Below the pieces are notes generated by a model that did not search any database, was not told where the DNA came from, and saw only the letters and a program-made list of their open reading frames with translations. The position numbers and the translations under genes were made by a program. Below are positions 41,081-48,176 of a DNA stretch of 60,475 nt, piece by piece. Source of the DNA: a virus. The DNA lies in the IMG/VR virus record IMGVR_UViG_3300028034_000003, positions 1-60,475 of that record. The stretch is one strand, 5' to 3'. The first letter of the stretch is position 1, and each line of letters begins with the position of its first letter.

Positions 41081-41329
41081 TTTATTTTTCGTGGTACTCT
41101 TCACCCTTGTTATTAAGATACTCATCCCGGGGCGCACATCTTCCAGGCAGACAATTTCATATTGTCTGCTTCCAGGTGTGTGAATTATTTCGTACTCCCC
41201 GTCAGGGAGTGTAATTATCCCGCATGTCCCGCCGTGTGGCCCGTACGGGTCTTTCCTGTACGCTACTGCATATATGGTATAGCCGCCAGTTTTCCAGTTA
41301 TGTATCGTCGCTTTTTTCTGTCCTGTCAT
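41063..41329 (-). CDS. Hypothetical protein, 3' end apparently frameshifted (88 aa)
   Basis: The N-terminal part (TGGYTIYAVAYRKDPYGPHG...) looks normal. The last about 28 codons read a DNA module that in the 48-aa gene is translated in another frame as RCAPRDEYLNNKGEEYH. In that other frame it ends at TAA (41082-41084), just before the next promoter, whereas the given frame runs through the TATA box. A one-base change near 41147 would restore the shared ending. Confidence 0.4.
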   Translation of the reverse strand: MTGQKKATIHNWKTGGYTIYAVAYRKDPYGPHGGTCGIITLPDGEYEIIHTPGSRQYEIVCLEDVRPGMSILITRVKSTTKNKNLYIG

Positions 41330-41409
41330 TGTTTATCTCTCCTTATTATCCTCTTCCATTTCTATTTCTTTTCCCATGAGGTATCCTCGTACCTCATGCA
41401 GGGTGTCAA

Positions 41410-41460
41410 GATATCCCGCCCCTAAGGGCAATACTCTATAGGGGCCGAAAGTATACTATT
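41410..41460 (-). promoter_or_regulatory. Promoter and 5'-hairpin leader of the 88-aa gene
   Basis: TATA near 41451-41459 predicts a start near 41430, where GCCC-TTAG-GGGC (41418-41429) begins. A second hairpin GAGGTA/TACCTC follows in the leader near 41380-41397. Confidence 0.5.
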
Positions 41461-41563
41461 TGTAATAAATAAAAACCTTTATATAGGTTTAAAGCATATA
41501 GTAAATTAGACGCAGGGTATCCGGGGCGCCCTATAGGCCGGACAGGTGAGAGAGCCGGAACAT

Positions 41564-41822
41564 GCCGTTTTTAACTTCCTAAAAAAAGGGCCGAAGTTAA
41601 CGCCGTAACTTTTAAAATTCCTTTTGTATGCAGACCTGATAACATGCCACGCCGTTAACATTATAAATTTAGTTTATGAAGTTCATGCCGTAACACTATA
41701 AAGAAAATCGAGGCGTAACGGCGACAACATTATAAAAAACGATAGCCCGTAACCCCGTTAACTTCCTAAAAAATTTTACCTAAAAAGTAAAAAATTTTTG
41801 AATGTGAAATTAACTTTATAAA
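41564..41822. repeat. GCCGTTAAC-type repeat cluster
   Basis: GCCGT(T)AAC-like motifs occur at 41564, 41602, 41651, 41687, 41712, 41745 and 41754, often followed by (T/A)TATAAA or TTCCTAAA, with a weaker AATTAACTTTATAAA at about 41809. Confidence 0.65.
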
Positions 41823-41840
41823 AAAATTTCAGAAAGGTTA

Positions 41841-42029
41841 TCACGATTTTTAAAATGTTTGTCACGATTTTTAATCACGATTTTTAAGTCACGATTTTTG
41901 GAATCATTGTCACGATTTTTGCTCTGTAAGTATGGGCTGCTCAAGGAAGTGATCTTCCATAGGCATACTCTAGGGCGAATGGCTCGACTGGTGGCGAAAA
42001 CTTGGACCCCGGGGATTGTCACGATTTTT
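41841..42029 (+). repeat. Iterons TCACGATTTTT (six copies)
   Basis: Identical 11-mers start at 41841, 41862, 41875, 41889, 41910 and 42019. The first five are spaced 21, 13, 14 and 21 bp apart and lie on the same strand. Confidence 0.85.
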
Positions 42030-42205
42030 GCTTTCAGGAACGGGCGACAGAATGGCCTGATTTGGGGTTGTGAGAGCGTCTGTGTGGCGTTTAAATTCTC
42101 TACGAGGGTCATAGGTCGTGTAGAGGGTCAAAATGCTTGTCATGGCTATCTCTGTTCGTTCTCAGGCTTATCTGGATATAATCTGAGGGCCAAAAAACGG
42201 CAAAT

Positions 42206-42478
42206 TTACCCACATTATACCCCATCTCAAATTTGACCCCCCATTCAAAATACCCCTTTCCACAAAAATACCCCCATTACCATTTTACCCCCACTGGTCA
42301 AAATCGCTATCAGCCAATGCGTAACAAATCGGTTACATATGCAGTTTTCATCCTACAAAAAATTTTCGGTCGGCCCAAAAATAAAATCGCAATCAGCCGA
42401 CCAGTATAAAAAAGATACCCCCATCCGAAGACCCCTTAAAAATAGAAAAGATAATTATAGACCAATTACCCCCATGGG
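42206..42478 (+). repeat. ATACCCCCAT-type C-run array
   Basis: About nine C4-C6 runs in a common setting (ATACCCCAT, GACCCCCCATT, ATACCCCCATT, TTACCCCCACT, ATACCCCCATC, TTACCCCCATG). The minus strand is therefore G-run-rich and could form G-quadruplexes. Confidence 0.65.
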
Positions 42479-42649
42479 TCATCTCGACATCAGCGCAATC
42501 AACAGGCCGCCCAAAGTTATTCCAATGGCATACGCAGGCCCCATCGAACTATAATTAATGGCATCAGCCCACACAAGGAAGCCATAGGGCACACCCACAA
42601 GGATGCAGGCGTACCCAAATATGCGCACATCTTCCTTATTCATCTGCAT
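42479..42649 (-). CDS. Small two-helix membrane protein (56 aa)
   Basis: MQMNKEDVRIFGYACILVGV... gives two membrane helices (FGYACILVGVPYGFLVWA and AYAIGITLGGLLIALM). Its ATG overlaps the TGA of the 117-aa gene. Function unknown. Confidence 0.5.
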   Translation of the reverse strand: MQMNKEDVRIFGYACILVGVPYGFLVWADAINYSSMGPAYAIGITLGGLLIALMSR

Positions 42650-43002
42650 CAATTAGACCACGATTCCTTGAACTCTTCATATTTGGCGACTTTATCAAGC
42701 ACAATTTGCGCCTCCATTCTCCACGCAACCTTAACAAACTCATCAATATTATTCCATGAACTACCTTTATTGGCATCCATATACAAAAAGCGGGCCAACT
42801 TTTCTATTTCATTATTCTTACGCTGATACATCAACAGGCATATGCCCGCCATTTCAGCAGGGTCAGCCTCTTCCTTGAGCATCTTCTGCAACTTATATTT
42901 CAAATAATGATAACTAACGCCATCAAGGGAAATATCTCTATCGGCCAAATACTCTTCCATCTCTTCCGCAAATTTTTCAGTCATTTCATCCATTTCGATC
43001 AC
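42649..43002 (-). CDS. Hypothetical helical protein (117 aa)
   Basis: Acidic helical protein (MTEKFAEEMEEYLADRDISL... AEMAGICLLMYQRKNNEIEK). Overlaps the preceding membrane protein gene by 4 nt. Not recognised. Confidence 0.5.
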   Translation of the reverse strand: MIEMDEMTEKFAEEMEEYLADRDISLDGVSYHYLKYKLQKMLKEEADPAEMAGICLLMYQRKNNEIEKLARFLYMDANKGSSWNNIDEFVKVAWRMEAQIVLDKVAKYEEFKESWSN

Positions 43003-43163
43003 CCTTGCATATAATTCACTATCACATCAGTCACATCTACACCCAATAGCAAGCCTAAGAACCATAGAACACCATAAATTAATAGAGCATATATGGCCGC
43101 TTGTATCACTATAACTACAAATCCAACAATAACTAAAGCAAGTCCTTCAATTATTTCTTCCAT
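42999..43163 (-). CDS. Small membrane protein (54 aa)
   Basis: Start chosen at 43163 because CGAGGTGATT precedes it. The product is two adjoining hydrophobic helices (LALVIVGFVVIVIQAAIYAL and GVLWFLGLLLGV). Function unknown. Confidence 0.5.
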   Translation of the reverse strand: MEEIIEGLALVIVGFVVIVIQAAIYALLIYGVLWFLGLLLGVDVTDVIVNYMQG

Positions 43164-43246
43164 TTGAATCACCTCGGTATATTCCATTCAGCATCTATTG
43201 CGCCAGTAATCACATTATAGACTTTACTATAGCGATCTCTTTTCTG

Positions 43247-43642
43247 TTATGCCTCAAAATTATAGACATCCTGATACAATTCATCCAATTTTTCAATAGA
43301 CTCTTTCAAGGAATCTCTGAGGATGCTCAGTTCTTCCATACTTAGACCATTCAAATCAAATGTTACATTTCTTTCTATATTCACATTAATCACCGATTCT
43401 AAATATTTAATAGACTCTTTCAAGGAATCTCTGAGGATGCTCAGTTCTTCCATACTTAGACCATTCAAATCAAATGTTACATTTCTTTCTATATTCACAT
43501 TAATCACCGATTCTAAATATTTAATAGACTCTTTCAAGGAATCTCTGAGGATGCTCAGTTCTTCCATACTTAGACCATTCAAATCAAATGTTACATTTCT
43601 TTCTATATTCACATTAATCACCGATTCTAAATACACATCCAT
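43247..43642 (-). CDS. Protein made of three perfect 38-aa repeats (131 aa)
   Basis: The unit starts YLESVINVNIERNVTFDLNG and ends LRDSLKESIK; it occurs three times with identical DNA apart from the last codon, then a short tail (KLDELYQDVYNFEA). The native single-unit protein would be about 55 aa. Identity at the DNA level points to very recent tandem copying. Confidence 0.5.
   Translation of the reverse strand: MDVYLESVINVNIERNVTFDLNGLSMEELSILRDSLKESIKYLESVINVNIERNVTFDLNGLSMEELSILRDSLKESIKYLESVINVNIERNVTFDLNGLSMEELSILRDSLKESIEKLDELYQDVYNFEA
43292..43633. repeat. Triplicated 114-bp tandem repeat
   Basis: Three in-frame units of exactly 114 bp, with equal landmarks at 43301, 43415 and 43529. 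Confidence 0.9.
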
Positions 43643-44176
43643 TCTATAAATGGATTTGGTTTCAACATTAATGGGAAAATAAATGAAAAACCTTAAACGT
43701 TTAAACCTATAACGATTAAAGGTTTTTATTTCCTAAACGTTCTCCTGATAATGTTTTTTGTTATTAGTTTTTAATTATTAGGACATGTACTACTTTATTT
43801 CTGTGTACTTTAAGTCAAGGGGCCTAAAAAATTGGCCCTTTTTCGGTTGAAAAATTGGGCCCCTTGTATTTACAGTATAAATTATTATTACATGTGATAT
43901 ATCATAATACAATATAGAATACTTATTACTATAATATTAAAGTACACAGAAAAAAAATAATTTTTCAAAATTTTGATGCAAGTTTTTATATTAAATACTA
44001 TCAGTCCACCTATCGAAATTTAATATATACATCATAGTATAATTACATTTATATAGGTGAACAAATAGTTTCACATAGGTAAATAATAGTAATATACTAT
44101 AATATTAAAGTAAACAGAAATCCGATAATATGAACTACAAAACAACTTTACTTTATTAAAAAGAATAAAAAAAAAA
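43643..44176. other. AT-rich non-coding region with repeated motif and stem-loop
   Basis: Holds a promoter box for the 131-aa gene (minus AAAAACCTTTAATCG near 43710). A stem CAAGGGGCC/GGCCCCTTG (43816-43866) encloses two AAAAATTGG(G)CCC units. The motif TTAAAGTA(C/A)ACAGAA occurs three times: 43799-43813 (minus), 43937-43951 and 44105-44119. No gene seen. Confidence 0.5.
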
Positions 44177-44539
44177 TTAAGGTATCAACTCTGGATTTTC
44201 GTAGAGATTGCCGATTACTTGCACTTCGTTTCTCGAAATATATCCACCTGGGCAGGAATCTAATGTGACAAAATCACCGTTGCCTACTTCTACTGCCCAT
44301 CTTCCACATTCCCATACAACATGTCTGATACACATTGGTTTGTCATGGCGGTTCAATGCTATTTTCACAACATCATTCTCGTAAATCTCCTTGCCGTTCT
44401 TGTCATACAGTCCAGTGAACTGCATTACATTATCATTATCAAATCTTTGAAGTATATCACCTGCATCAAGACCAAATACATCAGTGCTCGAATATACCAT
44501 CAGACCTTCATCCCATGCTCTAAACTTAATTTCTCTCAA
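44177..44539 (-). CDS. YopX-like protein 1
   Basis: Typical YopX family pattern: LREIKFRAWDEG at the start, MQFTGLYDKNGKEIYENDVV in the middle and VQVIGNLYENPELI at the end. I chose the TTG at 44539 behind GGTGAT, because family members start exactly there; an ATG at 44560 would add seven residues. YopX proteins are common in phages; function unknown. Confidence 0.75.
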   Translation of the reverse strand: MREIKFRAWDEGLMVYSSTDVFGLDAGDILQRFDNDNVMQFTGLYDKNGKEIYENDVVKIALNRHDKPMCIRHVVWECGRWAVEVGNGDFVTLDSCPGGYISRNEVQVIGNLYENPELIP

Positions 44540-44543
44540 ATCA

Positions 44544-44723
44544 TCACCCCATATTTTCAATCAACTCTTTATTTGTTTTAGGTTTTGGGCAAGGTTCATT
44601 CGGCCTATATCTAGATAATAAAGGTTCGCATATCCATTCCCTTGTTATTTTATAACCTAAAATACATCTATTAAACTCCAAAGCCTTACAATCATTACAA
44701 TTTCTTTTTTGTGAGATTTTCAT
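44544..44723 (-). CDS. Small zinc-finger-like protein (59 aa)
   Basis: MKISQKKRNCNDCKALEFNR... with CNDC, then C at about 23, 34 and 47, a likely zinc-binding set. Starts in an ATGA overlap with YopX-like 2. Not recognised beyond the Cys pattern. Confidence 0.5.
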   Translation of the reverse strand: MKISQKRNCNDCKALEFNRCILGYKITREWICEPLLSRYRPNEPCPKPKTNKELIENMG

Positions 44724-45064
44724 TGTATCAACTCTGGATTCTCATGAACATTACCAATGATCTCAATTTCATTATATTCGGCAAATTCTTCTTCAGCATA
44801 CCCATAATTTTGAAGCCATTCTTCCATATCATGAATTACTTCAACTGTGTAAGTACCATCTGGCCTATAATTCCTAATTATATCTTTCTCATATGGCGCA
44901 TACCCATTTATATCAAATATGTTGAGACGTTGCTCAGAATGCTCTTCAATATATAACAAAGAATGATCAGGCAATTGGGCAGGTACAAGCATATCATCTA
45001 CATATCCCCAATACAAAAATTTATTCCATTCTTCGCACCATATACGGAATTTAAGTTCTCTCAT
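44720..45064 (-). CDS. YopX-like protein 2
   Basis: RELKFRIWCEEWNKFLYWG at the start and IEIIGNVHENPELIQ at the end match YopX. The middle (INGYAPYEKDIIRNY) is a diverged version of the GKEIYE.D motif. Same operon as YopX-like 1. Confidence 0.65.
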   Translation of the reverse strand: MRELKFRIWCEEWNKFLYWGYVDDMLVPAQLPDHSLLYIEEHSEQRLNIFDINGYAPYEKDIIRNYRPDGTYTVEVIHDMEEWLQNYGYAEEEFAEYNEIEIIGNVHENPELIQ

Positions 45065-45184
45065 TCAATCACTCCTATCTTTATTCTTTTTCCTTTCGGC
45101 CAATTTTGCTGCAAATACATTTACTCCAATATATACAGCACCTACAATTAATCCCCAGATGGCAGCATTAGGGTCATAATTCAT
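45065..45184 (-). CDS. Small membrane protein (39 aa)
   Basis: One membrane helix (AAIWGLIVGAVYIGVNVFA) and a basic tail (ERKKNKDRSD). Ribosome site GAGGTACTGGA; ATGA overlap with the upstream gene. Confidence 0.5.
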   Translation of the reverse strand: MNYDPNAAIWGLIVGAVYIGVNVFAAKLAERKKNKDRSD

Positions 45185-45360
45185 TCCAGTACCTCTATAG
45201 TAATGCTAACTTTTGTGCCTATAGATAATTTCTTACATATATTAGTTATAACACAATCACACTCATCATTCTCTATAAATGCTTCTTCTATATGACCTGC
45301 TATCCATGGACTTTCTACATGTGCTACTGTACCCTTTCCATAAAATTTTTGCCCTTTCAT
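45181..45360 (-). CDS. Hypothetical protein (59 aa)
   Basis: MKGQKFYGKGTVAHVESPWI... likely a small beta barrel. GAGGTGAAAC precedes the start. Coupled to the 39-aa gene. Not recognised. Confidence 0.5.
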   Translation of the reverse strand: MKGQKFYGKGTVAHVESPWIAGHIEEAFIENDECDCVITNICKKLSIGTKVSITIEVLE

Positions 45361-45439
45361 TGTTTCACCTCATTTTTCCTAAATCTGTTAAAATCTCTAC
45401 TACTTTACCATAATTATCAATAACCCATTTTTCTATATT

Positions 45440-45616
45440 TTACCATCCCTTGTTGCATCCTCTTTTGCAATAGTGTTCTAATTTACCATCTATAGAATAC
45501 CATTCTTCTTTGGGATTACTTCTTGTTCCACATCTTGCACCACATGCATCACAATAATATTCAACCTTTCCCGGTTGAATAACCTTTATTATTCTTTTCT
45601 GTATTACTTTCTTCAT
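45440..45616 (-). CDS. Zinc-finger-like protein, probably truncated (58 aa)
   Basis: MKKVIQKRIIKVIQPGKVEY... then YCDACGARCG and YCKRGCNKGW. After its TAA the same frame continues for 25 codons (NIEKWVIDNYGKVVEILTDL...) to a TGA that overlaps the next ribosome site, as if a nonsense change shortened an 84-aa protein. AGGTGATT before the start. Confidence 0.45.
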   Translation of the reverse strand: MKKVIQKRIIKVIQPGKVEYYCDACGARCGTRSNPKEEWYSIDGKLEHYCKRGCNKGW

Positions 45617-45620
45617 ATAA

Positions 45621-45758
45621 TCACCTCAGACCTAACCATTGAAGGAATGTTACTTGTCCTTCAATATATACAACATCTTCAATACCATAACTCACCCAAC
45701 TTGGGTGTAATGCCATTCTAATGTGAACCAATGCTATTCTTATTTTTCTTCCTATCAT
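45621..45758 (-). CDS. Small hypothetical protein (45 aa)
   Basis: MIGRKIRIALVHIRMALHPS... with strong AAGGAGGAAT. First gene of a seven-gene unit that contains both YopX-like genes. Not recognised. Confidence 0.5.
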   Translation of the reverse strand: MIGRKIRIALVHIRMALHPSWVSYGIEDVVYIEGQVTFLQWLGLR

Positions 45759-45797
45759 AATATTCCTCCTTATTTACTCGATACACCTACTATGCAG

Positions 45798-45825
45798 GCA
45801 TGTTATATATAAGTTTCTATTTTGA
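45798..45825 (-). promoter_or_regulatory. Archaeal promoter of the YopX operon
   Basis: Minus AAAATAGAAACTTATATATA; TATA box about 50 nt before the 45-aa gene. Confidence 0.55.
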
Positions 45826-45860
45826 ATTAGGGTAAAAAAAATTAAGGGCCACCTCTACGT

Positions 45861-46427
45861 TTAGCCCTCATCTTCTTCCTCCGGGTCAATTACTTCATCC
45901 GATGGGAATAATTCAGCCATCTTCCTTCTGGTTTCCTCGGCACTAGTGACTTCTACATTAAGTTTCTTCTCAGGTTCTACACCCATAAACTTAGTCATTT
46001 CCTTACGCAATTCATGTTTAAGTTTTTTTAATTCCTTGTAGCCTCGGACATCACCCTCTGCTTTACATTCCTGTGCTTGTTCTTCCAGTTCATCCATCTC
46101 TTTCTGAATGTCTGATATGGCATCCTCAAGCCTATTTGCAGGGTCGCCATGAAGATCAAGCCCATTTTCAGTGACCCATTTATCATACATCTTTTTACAT
46201 TTGTTTAGATGTTTATTCACTGTTTCAGGAGTTACTTCTGCTGCATTAGCAATTTGCCTCACCGGAATTTTTTCAAGCCATGCATTCCATATATCATTCC
46301 TAAGAATTTCTACATCGAGCCCTTCATTACCCTCTACAAATCTAAGGGGCGGCACTTCATGCCTTCTTTGGTTATGTATAATGTCCAATTCTGCGATAAA
46401 ATCATCACGGGTACGTTTATAGCCCAT
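45861..46427 (-). CDS. Terminase small subunit-like
   Basis: The 188-aa product has a helix-turn-helix region (KIPVRQIANAAEVTPETVNK), a central coiled coil and LRKEMTKFMGVEPEKKLNVE with an acidic end. This layout is typical of TerS proteins that recognise the packaging site. It lies about 14 kb from the large subunit gene, which is unusual. A transcription regulator is the alternative. Confidence 0.55.
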   Translation of the reverse strand: MGYKRTRDDFIAELDIIHNQRRHEVPPLRFVEGNEGLDVEILRNDIWNAWLEKIPVRQIANAAEVTPETVNKHLNKCKKMYDKWVTENGLDLHGDPANRLEDAISDIQKEMDELEEQAQECKAEGDVRGYKELKKLKHELRKEMTKFMGVEPEKKLNVEVTSAEETRRKMAELFPSDEVIDPEEEDEG

Positions 46428-46488
46428 ATTCTCACCACTCTCTAATATTTATTTAATGTGTATTATATTTTTTGGTTGTATATTTAAA

Positions 46489-46698
46489 TCATACCCCCCA
46501 ATTATAAATGGAGTTAAAATCTGCAATGTTTTCTGGTATCATACCCATCCCGGTCATGTAATCTTCAAATCTGCTCATGCAATCATAATGAACATATGCT
46601 GTACCTTTCACAGACTCAAGATTTTTATTATAATAATCAATTACTTTACCACTTTTCACTGGGATGCCGCATATAGCGCAAGAATATATGGGTAGCAT
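46489..46698 (-). CDS. Small zinc-binding-like protein (69 aa)
   Basis: YSCAICGIPVKSGKVIDYYN... then YVHYDCMSRF: a CxxC plus H..C pattern. Overlaps the previous gene by 1 nt. Not recognised. Confidence 0.5.
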   Translation of the reverse strand: MLPIYSCAICGIPVKSGKVIDYYNKNLESVKGTAYVHYDCMSRFEDYMTGMGMIPENIADFNSIYNWGV

Positions 46699-47003
46699 TA
46701 TGCCACCCCAAAAATCTTCTTCACAAATTTTACAACACGATAAAGAAGTTTACTTTCTTTACGCATCTGTTCAGCCTCAGCAATACGCTGCTCCATTTCA
46801 TAGACACTTTGTGCCAATGTCAGGGCAACACCAAATCCATCCTGTTTACCTTCCTCAGTGGCAAATCTGGTAGCATATGTTGTACGCCCGGGCCATTCGG
46901 GGCCTCTCATATCCCTGAGTTTTGGCCATCTCCCATTTTCATTCCTAAACTCTACCATAGCATCGATCAATTCTCTATCAGTATATGTATAATCATTAAT
47001 CAT
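46698..47003 (-). CDS. HNH-repeat-like (homing endonuclease-associated) protein (101 aa)
   Basis: The segment ELIDAMVEFRNENGRWPKLR followed by ...TTYATRF matches the repeat found next to homing HNH nucleases. A basic helical C-terminus follows. Start chosen at 47003 behind AGGAGTGAT. No nuclease domain present. Confidence 0.5.
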   Translation of the reverse strand: MINDYTYTDRELIDAMVEFRNENGRWPKLRDMRGPEWPGRTTYATRFATEEGKQDGFGVALTLAQSVYEMEQRIAEAEQMRKESKLLYRVVKFVKKIFGVA

Positions 47004-47007
47004 ATAA

Positions 47008-47286
47008 TCACTCCTGTACCCACATATGGCCATTCCATGTTTTTCCATACTGCTCTTTCATGATAAAACATAGAAGCAATTTGCGCCCTGTATTAATCTC
47101 TGGGTATGTCTGCCCCAAAAGAGTTTGCATGTTGAACAAAAGGTTCTCTAAATGACATCTATTAAATCCTTTTGTAGATACATACAATTCCATTTCATCA
47201 AATGACCATGGGCCAGCCCCAAGGTCATCTTTCAATTCATCTGCGGCATTACACATTTTCATAAATTCCAAATTTCTCTGTTTCAT
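47008..47286 (-). CDS. Hypothetical helical protein (92 aa)
   Basis: MKQRNLEFMKMCNAADELKD... all-helical pattern. Overlaps the upstream gene by 4 nt. Not recognised. Confidence 0.45.
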   Translation of the reverse strand: MKQRNLEFMKMCNAADELKDDLGAGPWSFDEMELYVSTKGFNRCHLENLLFNMQTLLGQTYPEINTGRKLLLCFIMKEQYGKTWNGHMWVQE

Positions 47287-47717
47287 AGATACCCCGCCGA
47301 AAATAATTGTTGATCAAGCCTGCCTATAATATACATGTATTGTTGGCAGGTGAAATCATCCATTACATTGAAATCATTTTTATCTTGTACCGATTTTATA
47401 TCATCAAGTTTCTCCATTATCGGTTTTCCTTCATATTCATCATACCAGCGCCTTTTAACACTATCTCTATACCCATAGATGAAATTGTAATTAACTCTGA
47501 TGAGTAAATTCTCTTCATCAAATTCTATCACACCAATTCTTTCGAGTGCGCCCAATGCAGCATAGATACGATATTCAGGCACTTTATCATTGGCATGCAT
47601 CTTTAACTCATCAAAATCTATAGTGAATGGTTTATTAGTCATTCTAATATTAATAGCATCAGTGATACAATCTGCCACTATATGTCTTGCTCTGTACACA
47701 TTTTCTTGTAAATCCAT
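47283..47717 (-). CDS. Winged-helix-like hypothetical protein (144 aa)
   Basis: The segment VPEYRIYAALGALERIGVIE followed by FDEENLLIRVNYNF looks like a winged helix (helix, then hairpin). It could be a DNA-binding regulator, but no specific family is recognised. Strong AAGGAGGAAT. Confidence 0.4.
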   Translation of the reverse strand: MDLQENVYRARHIVADCITDAINIRMTNKPFTIDFDELKMHANDKVPEYRIYAALGALERIGVIEFDEENLLIRVNYNFIYGYRDSVKRRWYDEYEGKPIMEKLDDIKSVQDKNDFNVMDDFTCQQYMYIIGRLDQQLFSAGYL

Positions 47718-47751
47718 ATTATTCCTCCTTATTTACTTGATACTCTTAGTA

Positions 47752-47785
47752 CACACCTATATTATATAAAGGTTACTATTTTGAA
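47752..47785 (-). promoter_or_regulatory. Archaeal promoter of the winged-helix unit
   Basis: Minus AATAGTAACCTTTATATAAT; TATA box about 45 nt before the start. Confidence 0.6.
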
Positions 47786-47807
47786 TGGGTATAAAAAAAA
47801 ATACTTT

Positions 47808-48176
47808 TCAGTGACTTTCTTTTCTAAACTGTCGATAATATCGCTTAGCATAACATGCTAAACACACTATTTCCTTTCCACCTCTCCATCTAATGAGGCG
47901 ACCATTTGTAGTGTATCCGTTTACTCCACAATCACCACATTCACCTTCTTGATCAGGTTTTTTCCTGTTGTAATCCAATCCAGCAAGTTTGACTGCATTG
48001 TTCCATCCATCCTCAACACCTTTCTTAGATGCAAAACGCTTCTGATAAAGTGATGGATATGGCCCACCTTTCCTATTTAGCATATCCTGCATTCTTGGTG
48101 TTCTTCCCAATTCTATGGCTACCTGTGCCATAATATCGATCAAATCTTCATCACTATACTTTTTCATTGGCGGCAT
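47808..48176 (-). CDS. HNH-repeat-like protein with zinc ribbon (122 aa)
   Basis: DLIDIMAQVAIELGRTPRMQ and YPSLYQKRF...WNNAVKLAGL form the homing-endonuclease-associated repeat. It is followed by a zinc ribbon (GECGDCG...CLACYAKRYY). Likely a DNA-binding protein. Related in its first half to the 101-aa protein. Confidence 0.6.
   Translation of the reverse strand: MPPMKKYSDEDLIDIMAQVAIELGRTPRMQDMLNRKGGPYPSLYQKRFASKKGVEDGWNNAVKLAGLDYNRKKPDQEGECGDCGVNGYTTNGRLIRWRGGKEIVCLACYAKRYYRQFRKESH

Larger units (their letters stand above)
41461..42478. other. Non-coding repeat region, candidate replication origin
   Basis: About 1 kb without a credible gene. It starts with a palindromic promoter-like box (AAACCTTTATATAGGTTT near 41486-41503). 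Three different short-motif families follow one after another (listed separately). Such dense iterated motifs in a gene desert are typical of replication origins or partition sites. Confidence 0.55.

Noticed and set aside
41930-42125. Possible template repeat for the receptor variable region
   Set aside because: Locally GC-rich, but mismatches to the variable region are not limited to adenine positions, so it does not fit a DGR template.
41859-42236. Plus-strand ORF of 125 aa over the iterons
   Set aside because: Its N-terminus (SRFL repeats) is just the iteron translated; no ribosome site or promoter in the right place and unnatural composition.
42339-42554. Plus-strand ORF of 71 aa
   Set aside because: It overlaps the C-run array and lies antisense to the coupled 56-aa membrane protein gene, which has better support.
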